DNA from: Streptomyces sp. NBC_01335
GTDB taxonomy: Bacteria > Actinomycetota > Actinomycetes > Streptomycetales > Streptomycetaceae
DNA: 64,000 nucleotides
Assembly: GCF_035953295.1 (NCBI RefSeq)
Contig: NZ_CP108370.1
Location: forward strand, 2,542,001 to 2,606,000
Direction: 5' to 3'
Part shown: positions 35,514 to 44,168 of the stretch, one piece after another
Layout: each line of letters starts with the position of its first letter
Numbering within the stretch: position 1 is the stretch's first letter
Made by a program: the position numbers and the translations under genes
The notes under the pieces: model-generated
Databases searched by the model: none
What the model was told of the DNA's origin: nothing
Seen by the model: only the letters and a program-made list of their open reading frames with translations

Positions 35514-38500
35514 TCACTCCTCGGACGAACCGGCCGACGCCTGCTCAGCTGCGACGGCCTTCTTCGTCGCCCGCTTCGCCGGCGCCTTCTTGGCCGCCGT
35601 CGTCGTCTTCTTCGCGGTCGTCGTCTTCTTCGCCGCCGTCGTCGTCTTCTTGGCAGCCGCCGCCTTCTTGGCCGGGGCCGCCTTCTTCGCCGGGGCCTTC
35701 TTGGCCGTCTTGCGCGCCGCCGCCTTCTTGGCGGGCGCGGCCTCCTCGGTCTCGGCCGCGTCACCGGACTCGGCGACGGGAGCCTCGGCGACCTCGTCGG
35801 CCACGGCGGGCGCACCCGTCACGACGACGATCTCGGCCTCCTCGGCACCGGACGGCCAGCCCGCCGGAGCGGTCGCCTTCCGGGTCGCCCGACGGCGGGC
35901 CCGCGGCGGAGCCGCCGCCTCGGGGGCCTCGGCCGGCGCTTCGGCGACCGGGGCGGGCGCCTCCACGACCGGGTCCTCGACGGCCACCGGCTCGGCGGTG
36001 GGCTCGACCGGGGTCACCGGCTCCGCCGGGGCGGCCTGCTTCGGCGAACCCGCCGGAGAGGTCGCCTTACGGGTCGCCCTGCGGCGCGTACGGCCCTGGG
36101 GCGCGGCCTCGGGCTCGGGGGCCACCGGAGTCTCCACCACCGGCTCCGGCTCCACGACGGGCTCCGGCTCCACGACCTCGGCCGGCTTCTCCTCGGCGAC
36201 CGGCTTCTCCTCGACGACCGGCGCCGGGCCGGCGGCCTTGGGAGCGCCGGCCGGGGCCGACACCTTGCGGGTCGCCCGGCGGCGTCCACGGCCGCGCGAA
36301 GCAGCCGCCTCCGCCTCGGCGGGGCTGCTGTACAGCTCCTCGTCCGGGACGAACTCCGGCTCCGGCAGCGCCACCGGCTCGGCCACCTCGGCGGCGACCT
36401 CCGCCAGGGACTCGTGCTCGTGCTCGTGGCCGTGGTCCTGCTCGTGACCGTGGTCCTCGTGACCGTGGTCCTGGTCCGCGCCGCGGCCGCGCTTCTTGGA
36501 CCGCTTGCCGCCACCGCCGCCACCGGACGTCGTCGGCTGCTCCATGTGCACGATCACGCCGCGCCCGTTGCAGTGGACGCAGGTCTCGGAGAACGACTCC
36601 AGCAGGCCCTGGCCGACCCGCTTGCGGGTCATCTGGACGAGCCCCAGCGAGGTCACCTCGGCGACCTGGTGCTTCGTACGGTCGCGTCCCAGGCACTCCA
36701 GCAGGCGCCGGAGCACCAGGTCGCGGTTGGACTCCAGCACCATGTCGATGAAGTCGACGACGACGATGCCACCGAGGTCGCGCAGCCGCAGCTGACGCAC
36801 GATCTCCTCGGCCGCCTCCAGGTTGTTCTTGGTGACGGTCTCTTCGAGGTTGCCGCCCTGACCGGTGAACTTGCCGGTGTTGACGTCGACGACGACCATC
36901 GCCTCGGTCTTGTCGATCACCAGCGAGCCGCCGCTGGGCAGGTAGACCTTGCGGTCCAGCGCCTTCATCAGCTGCTCGTCGATGCGGTACGTCGCGAAGA
37001 TGTCGACCTCGGAGGTCCACCGCGACAGCCGGTCCGTCAGGTCGGGGGCGACCTGCGAGACGTATCCGTGGATCGTCTCCCAGGCGTCGCCGCCGCTCAC
37101 GATGACCTTGGAGAAGTCCTCGTTGAAGATGTCGCGGACGACCCGGACGGTCATGTCCGGCTCGCCGTAGAGCAGCGTCGGCGCGTTGGAGCTGCCGGTG
37201 GCACGCGACTTCCGCTGGATCTCCTCCCACTGGCCCTGGAGGCGCTCGACGTCACGGCGGAGCTCGTCCTCGCTCGCGCCCTCGGCGGCGGTGCGCACGA
37301 TGACGCCCGCGTCCTCGGGGACGATCTTCTTGAGGATGGTCTTCAGCCGGGCGCGCTCGGTGTCCGGGAGCTTGCGGCTGATCCCGGTCATCGAGCCCTC
37401 GGGCACGTAGACGAGGTAGCGGCCGGGCAGGGAGACCTGGCTGGTCAGGCGGGCGCCCTTGTGGCCGATCGGGTCCTTCGTCACCTGGACGAGCACCGAC
37501 TGGCCGGACTTGAGGGCGGTCTCGATGCGGCGCGGCCCGTGGGCCATGCCGAGCGCCTCGAAGTTGACCTCACCGGCGTACAGCACGGCGTTGCGGCCCT
37601 TGCCGATGTCGACGAACGCGGCCTCCATCGACGGCAGCACGTTCTGGACCTTGCCCAGGTAGACGTTGCCGACGTAGCTGGTGGCCTGCTCCTTGTTGAC
37701 GTAGTGCTCGACGAGCACGTTGTCCTCGAGGACGCCGATCTGGGTGCGCTCGCCGCTCTGGCGGACGACCATGACCCGCTCGACGGCCTCGCGGCGGGCC
37801 AGGAACTCGGCCTCGGTGATGATCGGGACGCGGCGGCGGCCCTGCTCGCGGCCCTCGCGGCGGCGCTGCTTCTTCGCCTCCATGCGGGTCGAGCCCTTGA
37901 TGGACTGGACCTCGTCGAAGCCGGTGCCGGGCTCGCGGTCGGCCGACTCGCGGCTGCGGCGCTCACGCGGTTCGCGGACCTTGACGACCGTACGCTCCGG
38001 GTCGTCGGAGCCGGAGCCGTGGGCTCCGTTGTCGGTGCCGTTGTCGACCGCGTCACCGCTGCGACGGCGACGGCGACGGCGGCGACGGCTGCTGCTGGAG
38101 CCGCCGGCCGAGTCGTGGCGCTCATCGTCCTCGTCGTGGTCGCTGTCGTCGTCGTGCGCGACTGCGGGCTGCTGCTCGTCGGCGCGGTCGGCGGCGGTGT
38201 CGGACGGGGCGGAGTGCTCCGTCTCGTAACCCTCGTCGCCGTCACCGGCGTCACCGCGACGGCGGCGGCGGCCACCGCGGCGGCGGCGGCGCGACGGGCG
38301 GTCGCCGTACTCGTTGTCGTCGGCGGCCTCGTGCTCCGCCTCCGGCTCGCTCACGTCCTCGGCCTCGGCCTCGGGCTCGGCCTCCGGCTCGGAGGGCGCG
38401 ACGGCCTGCTCGGCCTCGGGGGCCTCGGGGGCCTCGCCGCGACGGCGGCGACGGCGGCGCGGGGTCTGCCCGGCGGGCTCGGCGGGCGCGGGCGCCTCGA

Positions 38501-39716
38501 CGGCCTGCTGGGTGTCCTCGGTCTCTTCCTCGTCCTCCGGCTCCACGTACGGCGGAGCGGCGGCGGCCGCGGCGGCCGCGGTCTCCGGCGTCTGGAACAT
38601 GGGCTCGGAGAAGACCGGCGCCTGGAAGACGGCCACGGCCGGGCGGGTGGCGCGTCGTCCGCGGCGGACGGGCTCCTCGGTGGCGGTGAATTCGGGGCGG
38701 CCGGCCGGGGCGGTGGCGCGGCGGCGCTGACGGCCGCGCGGCGCGGACTCCGCTACCTCCTCGGGCTCGGCGGCGAGCTCCTCGGCGACGGCCTCGGGCA
38801 GGGCTTCGCCGACCGGCTCGGCGGGCTCGACAGCGGGCGCGGCGGCCTGCGGCGCACCGGCCGGCGAGGTCGCCTTGCGCACCGCGCGACGACGGCCACG
38901 CGGCGCCTCGACCACGGGCTCCTCAGCAACGGCCTGCTCCACGACGGCCTCGGCCACCGGAGCGGACTCGACCACGATCTCCTCGGCGGCTGCCGTGGTG
39001 TCGGCGGCCTGCGGCGCACCGGCCGGGGCCGTCGCCTTACGGACCGCACGACGGCGGGCACGCGGCGCCGGAGCCTCCACCGGCTCCTCGGCGGCCTCGG
39101 CCACCGGGGCGGTCTCGACGGCCGGAGCGGTCTCCACGGCTGCCTGCGGCGCACCGGCCGGAGCGGTCGCCTTGCGCACCGCGCGACGACGGCCACGCGG
39201 CGCCTCGACCACGGGCTCCTCAGCGACGGCCTGCTCCACGACGGCCTCGGCCACCGGAGCGGACTCGACCACGATCTCCTCGGCGGCAGCCGTGGTGTCG
39301 GCGGCCTGCGGCGCACCGGCCGGGGCCGTCGCCTTACGGACCGCACGACGGCGGGCACGCGGCGCCGGAGCCTCCACCGGCTCCTCGGCGGCCTGCTCCT
39401 CGACCGGCTCCACCACCGGAGTGGCCTCCACGACGGCCTGCGGCGCACCGGCCGGGGACGTCGCCTTGCGCACCGCGCGACGACGGCCACGCGGCGCCTC
39501 GGCCACGGGCTCCTCAGCGACGGCCTGCTCCACGACGGCCTCGGCCACCGGAGCGGACTCGACGGCCGGCGTCTCGTCCTGCGTCTTCGCGGCTCCGCCG
39601 GACGGCGGGCCGGCGGGGCGGGAAGCGGCGCGGCGCCTGCGGCGCGGCGGCAGCTTGTCCCCGGGGGTGTTGTCTTCGTTGTTTCCGGTCGTGCCGGATT
39701 CGGTCGGCTCAAGCAT
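35514..39716 (-). CDS. rne: Ribonuclease E/G family protein with long repeat-rich arms
   Basis: RNase E/G cuts AU-rich single-stranded RNA in mRNA decay and rRNA/tRNA processing. The product is 1,400 residues. The catalytic core (~612-1060) has an S1 domain (NVYLGKVQNVLPSMEAAFVDIGKGRNAVLYAGEV), the metal-binding VVDVNTGKF and GGIVVVDFIDM, and the zinc link CVHCNGRG. The N-terminal arm has five copies of the motif RRRAVRKAT(S/A)PAGAPQA separated by acidic Ala/Glu/Pro/Val stretches. The C-terminal arm has three similar copies, a His-rich cluster (HGHEDHGHEQDHGHEH) and a Lys/Ala/Thr-rich histone-like tail. Arms on both sides of the core are typical of Streptomyces RNase E and usually bind RNA and PNPase. 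The ATG at 39716 follows GGGAGAA. Confidence 0.96.
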   Translation of the reverse strand: MLEPTESGTTGNNEDNTPGDKLPPRRRRRAASRPAGPPSGGAAKTQDETPAVESAPVAEAVVEQAVAEEPVAEAPRGRRRAVRKATSPAGAPQAVVEATPVVEPVEEQAAEEPVEAPAPRARRRAVRKATAPAGAPQAADTTAAAEEIVVESAPVAEAVVEQAVAEEPVVEAPRGRRRAVRKATAPAGAPQAAVETAPAVETAPVAEAAEEPVEAPAPRARRRAVRKATAPAGAPQAADTTAAAEEIVVESAPVAEAVVEQAVAEEPVVEAPRGRRRAVRKATSPAGAPQAAAPAVEPAEPVGEALPEAVAEELAAEPEEVAESAPRGRQRRRATAPAGRPEFTATEEPVRRGRRATRPAVAVFQAPVFSEPMFQTPETAAAAAAAAPPYVEPEDEEETEDTQQAVEAPAPAEPAGQTPRRRRRRRGEAPEAPEAEQAVAPSEPEAEPEAEAEDVSEPEAEHEAADDNEYGDRPSRRRRRGGRRRRRGDAGDGDEGYETEHSAPSDTAADRADEQQPAVAHDDDSDHDEDDERHDSAGGSSSSRRRRRRRRRSGDAVDNGTDNGAHGSGSDDPERTVVKVREPRERRSRESADREPGTGFDEVQSIKGSTRMEAKKQRRREGREQGRRRVPIITEAEFLARREAVERVMVVRQSGERTQIGVLEDNVLVEHYVNKEQATSYVGNVYLGKVQNVLPSMEAAFVDIGKGRNAVLYAGEVNFEALGMAHGPRRIETALKSGQSVLVQVTKDPIGHKGARLTSQVSLPGRYLVYVPEGSMTGISRKLPDTERARLKTILKKIVPEDAGVIVRTAAEGASEDELRRDVERLQGQWEEIQRKSRATGSSNAPTLLYGEPDMTVRVVRDIFNEDFSKVIVSGGDAWETIHGYVSQVAPDLTDRLSRWTSEVDIFATYRIDEQLMKALDRKVYLPSGGSLVIDKTEAMVVVDVNTGKFTGQGGNLEETVTKNNLEAAEEIVRQLRLRDLGGIVVVDFIDMVLESNRDLVLRRLLECLGRDRTKHQVAEVTSLGLVQMTRKRVGQGLLESFSETCVHCNGRGVIVHMEQPTTSGGGGGGKRSKKRGRGADQDHGHEDHGHEQDHGHEHEHESLAEVAAEVAEPVALPEPEFVPDEELYSSPAEAEAAASRGRGRRRATRKVSAPAGAPKAAGPAPVVEEKPVAEEKPAEVVEPEPVVEPEPVVETPVAPEPEAAPQGRTRRRATRKATSPAGSPKQAAPAEPVTPVEPTAEPVAVEDPVVEAPAPVAEAPAEAPEAAAPPRARRRATRKATAPAGWPSGAEEAEIVVVTGAPAVADEVAEAPVAESGDAAETEEAAPAKKAAARKTAKKAPAKKAAPAKKAAAAKKTTTAAKKTTTAKKTTTAAKKAPAKRATKKAVAAEQASAGSSEE
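38869..39580 (-). repeat. Long direct repeats inside rne (unit about 300 bases)
   Basis: Near-identical blocks begin at gtcgccttgcgc at 38869, 39166 and 39470 (periods 297 and 304). The first two are almost identical over about 230 bases; the third is cut short by the unique N-terminus. Each full block encodes two PAGAPQA motifs. Such repeats can change number by recombination without breaking the frame only if the unit is a multiple of three, as 297 is. Confidence 0.8.
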
Positions 39717-39889
39717 GCGGGCGGTTCTCCCGTCGCGCTCCCGGGCGCCGCGCTGGTCCGGTCCGGCGGGCTGGTCGCGTGGTGCGCGACCCCGCTGTCC
39801 GGGGCGCGGGCGCCGCACGGGAGCTGATGTCTGGCTCGCCGGTTCCCTACGCGGTGTGCGTACGGCCTGGCGAAAGTCTTCTGGTCAGT

Positions 39890-39926
39890 GCGCGGCCCGA
39901 CCCCGGTGCCTTCCCGGGGGCCGCGC
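39890..39926 (-). terminator. Terminator after the TIGR03936 gene
   Basis: gcgcggccc (39890-39898) pairs with gggccgcgc (39918-39926), loop rich in C and G, 14 bases past the stop. Confidence 0.65.
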
Positions 39927-39939
39927 TACAACGACCGCC

Positions 39940-40761
39940 TTACGCGGAACCCGAACCTTCAGGCGCCGTCGCGACACTCCCGGGGGCCGTCGCGGGGACG
40001 GCCGGGGGTGCGTCGCGGTCGGGCGCGAGCGGGTCGGTCACCGTGCCGGACTCCTCGTCGAAGAGCCCCTGCGCCAGCCTGGTCACCGCTACGGGGACCG
40101 GCGGCGCCAGGTCGGCCACAGCTCGGAGACCGGACAGGACGTCGTCGGGTCGTACGGCGGGTGTCATGTGCCGCACTACCAGGCGCAGTATCGCACAGGC
40201 GGTGTCCACGGACCCATCGGCTCGTGGATCGAGGGCCTCAAGACCGACCACGGCCTCGCGGGCGTCGAAGGTACGCATACCGTTCTTCGCCCGGCGCTGG
40301 ACCTCGACCGTTTCGGCGGCGAGGAAGGCGGCCACGGCCTGTTCGGCGTCCTTGACGGTGACCCCGTCCAGGCGCATCTCCCAGATGGAGGCGGTCAGCC
40401 GGTCGGCGAGCCCGGAGGTCCGGGCCTCCACGGCGTCGGTGATGTCGAGGCCGTCCGGGAGGGACGTGTTGAGGAGGTCCTGCAGGACCTTCGGGTCGCG
40501 GTGCTCGGTGAGCGCGATCTCCAGGAACTCGGCTTCGCTGCCGGTGCCGGTCGGAGCCGCGTTGGCGTACGAGACCTTGGGGTGCGGGGTGAAGCCCGCT
40601 GAGTAGGCCATGGGTACCTCGGAGCGGCGCAGGGCCCGCTCGAAGGCACGCTGGAAGTCTCGGTGGCTGGTGAACCGGAGGCGGCCGCGCTTGGTGTAGC
40701 GCAGTCGGATGCGCTGCACCGCCGGTGCGGGCGGCGGGCCTTCGGGCTGTCGCTTGCCCAG
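39940..40761 (-). CDS. TIGR03936 / DUF2344 family protein, partner of the radical SAM protein
   Basis: The product shows IRLRYTKRGRLRFTSHRDFQRAFERALRRSEVPMAYSAGFTPHPKVSYANA, the clear signature of the TIGR03936 family, which in other bacteria is fused to the TIGR03960 radical SAM protein. Here that partner is encoded at 42191. The reaction is not known. The C-terminal ~40 residues are Pro/Ala-rich and poorly conserved. The first GTG is at 40719, without a ribosome binding site. Fourteen codons upstream a CTG (40761, LGKRQPEGPPPAPA...) has GAGGAGAAG seven bases before it and restores the N-terminus I remember from relatives (VGKRQPEG...), so I choose it. Confidence 0.85.
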   Translation of the reverse strand: MGKRQPEGPPPAPAVQRIRLRYTKRGRLRFTSHRDFQRAFERALRRSEVPMAYSAGFTPHPKVSYANAAPTGTGSEAEFLEIALTEHRDPKVLQDLLNTSLPDGLDITDAVEARTSGLADRLTASIWEMRLDGVTVKDAEQAVAAFLAAETVEVQRRAKNGMRTFDAREAVVGLEALDPRADGSVDTACAILRLVVRHMTPAVRPDDVLSGLRAVADLAPPVPVAVTRLAQGLFDEESGTVTDPLAPDRDAPPAVPATAPGSVATAPEGSGSA

Positions 40762-40842
40762 TGGTTCTTCTCCTCGGTGCGGGGCGGGCGCGGTGGCGCG
40801 CCGCCCACGAAGTACAGGTCGTCACGGGGGGCCCGCTCCGGC

Positions 40843-42117
40843 TCACCCCCTCCGGCCTGTGGTTCCGCCGGGCGGGGAGATCTCGGGTGCGGGCGCCACG
40901 CCGTGCACGGGTGTCGCATGGTGCTCCTCACCCAGAGTACGCGCAGTAACCCTCCCGGGTCCGCCGACCTCCGGGTTCGCCGGCCGGCCGTTCACCGGCC
41001 GGCCGGTGAACGCGCGCCATGCGTCGCGGCGGGCCTGGCGTACGGCGTCGCGTGCCGTACGCAGCGTGCCGCGCACGGCACGTCCGGTCGCGGCGGCGGC
41101 GATACGGGCGGGCTTCCACACCCAGTCCCGTACGGCGTGCCCGACCGGGGTGCAGAGGGTGCGGTAGCTCCAGGCCAGGGGCGCGACGAGGAGGGTGCGG
41201 AGCAGCCACGCCAGGGCCCGCCCGAGCGCCCGGCTGATCATTCCGGTGATCCGCCAGGCCACCACGAGCGCCGCACCGGTCTCCCGCAGCACAGGGAGGA
41301 GGACACGCCGCCAGAGCCAGGCGACGGGGACGGCGACCAGCATCCGCAGGCACCACACGAGCCCGGCCCCCACCGCACGGAGGAGCCGGAGCGTGCCCCG
41401 CCCGAGCGGGGTGAGCACCGACCGCCAGAGCCAGACCACCGGCACCACCAGCAGGATGTGCGCCAGCCAGGCGACGGCGAGGCCGAGGGGGGTGAGGACG
41501 TACCGCCAGAGGCCGACGAAGGGCCGGACGAAGAGCGCGAGGCCGAGCCACCGCAGTACGGCGAGGAGCCCGTGCCCCAGCGGGATCAGCAGGGCGCGGT
41601 ACAGGCCCCGCAGCCCGTGTCCTGCCGGGGTGAGGACGGCCGCGTACAGCCAACGGCACGGGACGAGGACGCCGTACCGGACGAGTGGGACCAGCACGTA
41701 CCGCCAGAGGGAGACCACCGGCCACACCGTCAGCGCCCAGGCCACCAGCACCAGCGCGCGGCCGACCGGGGCGAGCACCGCGCGGTACAGCCACCCGAGC
41801 GGGACGACCACGAGGTACGTCCACGCCCAGGCGACCGGGCGGACGACCAGGTGGCGCCACACCCGGGCGACGCCACGGCCCAGCGGCCGCAGCACCACCC
41901 GGTCCAGGCCACGCAGGGTCACGGCGAGCAGGTCCCACACGACGCGCACCGGCAGCACGACGAGCACCGCGACGATCCGGACCGGGATGCGGACGAGTTC
42001 GACGAGGCAGCCGTCGCCGGGCTCGTACCCCGCGGGCGCCTGGTGCCTGCCGTACCCCGGCCGCTGCCGTACGACCCGGGTGCCGTGCTCGTTCTCGCCG
42101 TCCATGGGGTTCATCAT
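40843..42117 (-). CDS. Pro/Trp-repeat hydrophobic protein, unknown function
   Basis: I recognise no family. The 424-residue product is built almost wholly from short repeats between residues ~38 and ~350. Two alternating units recur: (R/Y)xVLxPLG(R/H)G, for example RVVLRPLGRG, YRAVLAPVGRA, YRALLIPLGHG, RYVLTPLG, RSVLTPLGRG, RTLCTPVGHA; and LVVxPVxWLW, for example VVVPLGWLY, VVPVVWLW, VAVPVAWLW, VAPLAWSY. Each ~20-26-residue period is hydrophobic with a central proline and flanking Arg/Trp, so it may form many short membrane or re-entrant helices. The tail (from ~residue 355) is polar. It lies between the two radical-SAM-system genes. Two ATGs (42117, 42114) are possible starts; the ribosome binding site is weak. 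Confidence 0.65.
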   Translation of the reverse strand: MMNPMDGENEHGTRVVRQRPGYGRHQAPAGYEPGDGCLVELVRIPVRIVAVLVVLPVRVVWDLLAVTLRGLDRVVLRPLGRGVARVWRHLVVRPVAWAWTYLVVVPLGWLYRAVLAPVGRALVLVAWALTVWPVVSLWRYVLVPLVRYGVLVPCRWLYAAVLTPAGHGLRGLYRALLIPLGHGLLAVLRWLGLALFVRPFVGLWRYVLTPLGLAVAWLAHILLVVPVVWLWRSVLTPLGRGTLRLLRAVGAGLVWCLRMLVAVPVAWLWRRVLLPVLRETGAALVVAWRITGMISRALGRALAWLLRTLLVAPLAWSYRTLCTPVGHAVRDWVWKPARIAAAATGRAVRGTLRTARDAVRQARRDAWRAFTGRPVNGRPANPEVGGPGRVTARTLGEEHHATPVHGVAPAPEISPPGGTTGRRG

Positions 42118-42120
42118 GCA

Positions 42121-42157
42121 AAAGGCCCGCCCCGGGGGATCCCGGGGACGGGCCTTT
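42121..42157 (-). terminator. Terminator after the radical SAM gene
   Basis: aaaggcccg (42121-42129) pairs with cgggccttt, extended through cccc/gggg with a single bulge. It has a short AT-containing loop and is 34 bases past the stop. Confidence 0.75.
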
Positions 42158-42190
42158 GTCACACGCTTGGTACGCCGACCGGCGCGCCGG

Positions 42191-44116
42191 TCACTTCACC
42201 ACGGTGAGCGGCAGCAGCTTCTTGCCGGTGGGGCCGATCTGGATGTCCAGGTCGAGCTGGGGGCAGACGCCGCAGTCGAAGCAGGGGGTCCAGCGGCAGT
42301 CCTCGACCTCGGTCTCGTCGAGCGAGTCCTGCCAGTCCTCCCAGAGCCAGTCCTTGTCCAGGCCGGAGTCGAGGTGGTCCCAGGGCAGGACCTCCTCGTA
42401 GGTGCGCTCGCGGGTGGTGTACCAGTCGACGTCGAGGCCGAAGCCGGGCAGCGTCTTGTCGGCGCAGGCCATCCAGCGGTCGTAGCTGAAGTGCTCGCGC
42501 CAGCCGTCGAACCGGCCGCCGTCCTCGTACACCGCGCGGATGACCGAGCCGACGCGGCGGTCACCGCGCGAGAGCAGGCCCTCGACGATGCCGGGCTTGC
42601 CGTCGTGGTAGCGGAAGCCGATGGAGCGGCCGTACTTCTTGTCGCCGCGGATCTTGTCGCGGAGCTTGGCGAGCCGCGCGTCGGTCTCCTCGGCGCTCAG
42701 CTGCGGCGCCCACTGGAACGGGGTGTGCGGCTTGGGGACGAATCCGCCGATGGAGACGGTGCAGCGGATGTCGTTCTGGCCGGAGACCTCCCGGCCCTTG
42801 GCGATCACGTTGACCGCCATGTCGCCGATCTGGAGGACGTCCTCGTCGGTCTCGGTGGGCAGGCCGCACATGAAGTACAGCTTCACCTGGCGCCAGCCGT
42901 TGCCGTACGCGGTGGAGACCGTGCGGATCAGGTCCTCCTCCGAGACCATCTTGTTGATGACCTTGCGCATGCGCTCGGAGCCGCCCTCGGGGGCGAAGGT
43001 GAGACCGGACCGGCGGCCGTTGCGGGTCAGCTCGTTGGCGAGGTCCACGTTGAACGCGTCGACGCGGGTGGACGGCAGCGAGAGGCCGATCTTGTCCTCG
43101 GTGTACCGGTCGGCGAGGCCCTTGGCGATCTCGCCGATCTCGGAGTGGTCGGCGGAGGAGAGCGAGAGCAGGCCGACCTCCTCGAAGCCGGTGGCCTTCA
43201 GACCGCGGTCGACCATCTCGCCGATGCCGGTGATGCTTCGCTCCCGCACGGGGCGCGTGATCATGCCGGCCTGGCAGAAACGGCAGCCGCGGGTGCAGCC
43301 GCGGAAGATCTCGACGGACATCCGCTCGTGGACGGTCTCGGCGAGCGGGACCAGCGGCTGCTTCGGGTAGGGCCACTCGTCGAGGTCCATGACCGTGTGC
43401 TTGGACACACGCCACGGCACGCCCGACTTGTTGGGCACCACACGGGCGATGCGGCCGTCGGGTAGGTACTCGACGTCGTAGAAGCGCGGGACGTAGACGC
43501 CACCGGTACGGGCGAGGCGGAAAAGCACCTCGTCGCGGCCGCCGGGCCGGCCCTCGGCCTTCCAGGCGCGGATGATCTCGGTGATCTCCAGGACCGCCTG
43601 CTCGCCGTCGCCGATGACCGCGCAGTCGATGAAGTCGGCGATGGGCTCGGGGTTGAACGCGGCGTGGCCGCCCGCGAGCACGATCGGGTCGTCCATCGTG
43701 CGGTCCTTGGACTCCAGCGGGATGCCCGCCAGGTCCAGGGCGGTGAGCATGTTGGTGTAGCCGAGCTCGGTGGAGAAGCTCAGCCCGAAGACGTCGAACG
43801 CGCCGACGGGCCGGTGGCTGTCCACGGTGAACTGCGGCACCTTGTGCTCGCGCATCAGCTCTTCGAGGTCCGGCCAGACGCTGTACGTGCGTTCGGCGAG
43901 GACCCCTTCGCGCTCGTTGAGCACCTCGTAGAGGATCATGACGCCCTGGTTGGGCAGACCGACCTCGTACGCGTCGGGGTACATGAGCGCCCAGCGGACG
44001 TCGCATTCGTCCCACGGCTTGACGGTGGAGTTCAGCTCACCGCCGACGTACTGGATGGGCTTCTGCACATGCGGGAGCAGAGCTTCGAGCTGTGGGAAGA
44101 CCGACTCGGCAGACAT
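42191..44116 (-). CDS. TIGR03960 family B12-binding-domain radical SAM protein
   Basis: The 641-residue product has an N-terminal Rossmann-like cobalamin-binding-type domain (residues ~40-240; YPDAYEVGLPNQGVMILYEVLN, FDVFGLSFSTELGYTNML, LAGGHAAFNPEP). The radical SAM core has the cluster-binding CTRGCRFC near residues 274-281, PSTRVDAF and LTFAPEGGSERMRKVINK. Four more cysteines at the end (CRWTPCFDCGVC) may bind another cluster. The family pairs with DUF2344 (here 39940-40761); its substrate is unknown. The ATG at 44116 is the clear start. A methylation or thiolation role is only a guess from the fold. Confidence 0.93.
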   Translation of the reverse strand: MSAESVFPQLEALLPHVQKPIQYVGGELNSTVKPWDECDVRWALMYPDAYEVGLPNQGVMILYEVLNEREGVLAERTYSVWPDLEELMREHKVPQFTVDSHRPVGAFDVFGLSFSTELGYTNMLTALDLAGIPLESKDRTMDDPIVLAGGHAAFNPEPIADFIDCAVIGDGEQAVLEITEIIRAWKAEGRPGGRDEVLFRLARTGGVYVPRFYDVEYLPDGRIARVVPNKSGVPWRVSKHTVMDLDEWPYPKQPLVPLAETVHERMSVEIFRGCTRGCRFCQAGMITRPVRERSITGIGEMVDRGLKATGFEEVGLLSLSSADHSEIGEIAKGLADRYTEDKIGLSLPSTRVDAFNVDLANELTRNGRRSGLTFAPEGGSERMRKVINKMVSEEDLIRTVSTAYGNGWRQVKLYFMCGLPTETDEDVLQIGDMAVNVIAKGREVSGQNDIRCTVSIGGFVPKPHTPFQWAPQLSAEETDARLAKLRDKIRGDKKYGRSIGFRYHDGKPGIVEGLLSRGDRRVGSVIRAVYEDGGRFDGWREHFSYDRWMACADKTLPGFGLDVDWYTTRERTYEEVLPWDHLDSGLDKDWLWEDWQDSLDETEVEDCRWTPCFDCGVCPQLDLDIQIGPTGKKLLPLTVVK

Positions 44117-44168
44117 CTCGCGAACCTTCGTGAGCTGGCAGGGGTGACCATCCAGCGTACCCCGCTGT

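Noticed and set aside
32972..36751. 1,259-residue plus-strand ORF
   Set aside because: It spans rplU, the glycosyltransferase and part of rne on the other strand. The protein changes character at each gene boundary, as a shadow does, and no ribosome binding site is seen.
38869..39580. Repeated blocks considered as a CRISPR array or satellite
   Set aside because: The units are in frame inside rne, encode repeated protein motifs and have no short-repeat/spacer pattern.
35346..39827. 1,493-residue plus-strand ORF, the longest open frame in the window
   Set aside because: It lies exactly antisense to rne. Its Leu/Gly/Arg/Asp-rich translation is the usual reverse shadow of an Ala/Glu-rich GC-biased gene, and rne has clear catalytic motifs.
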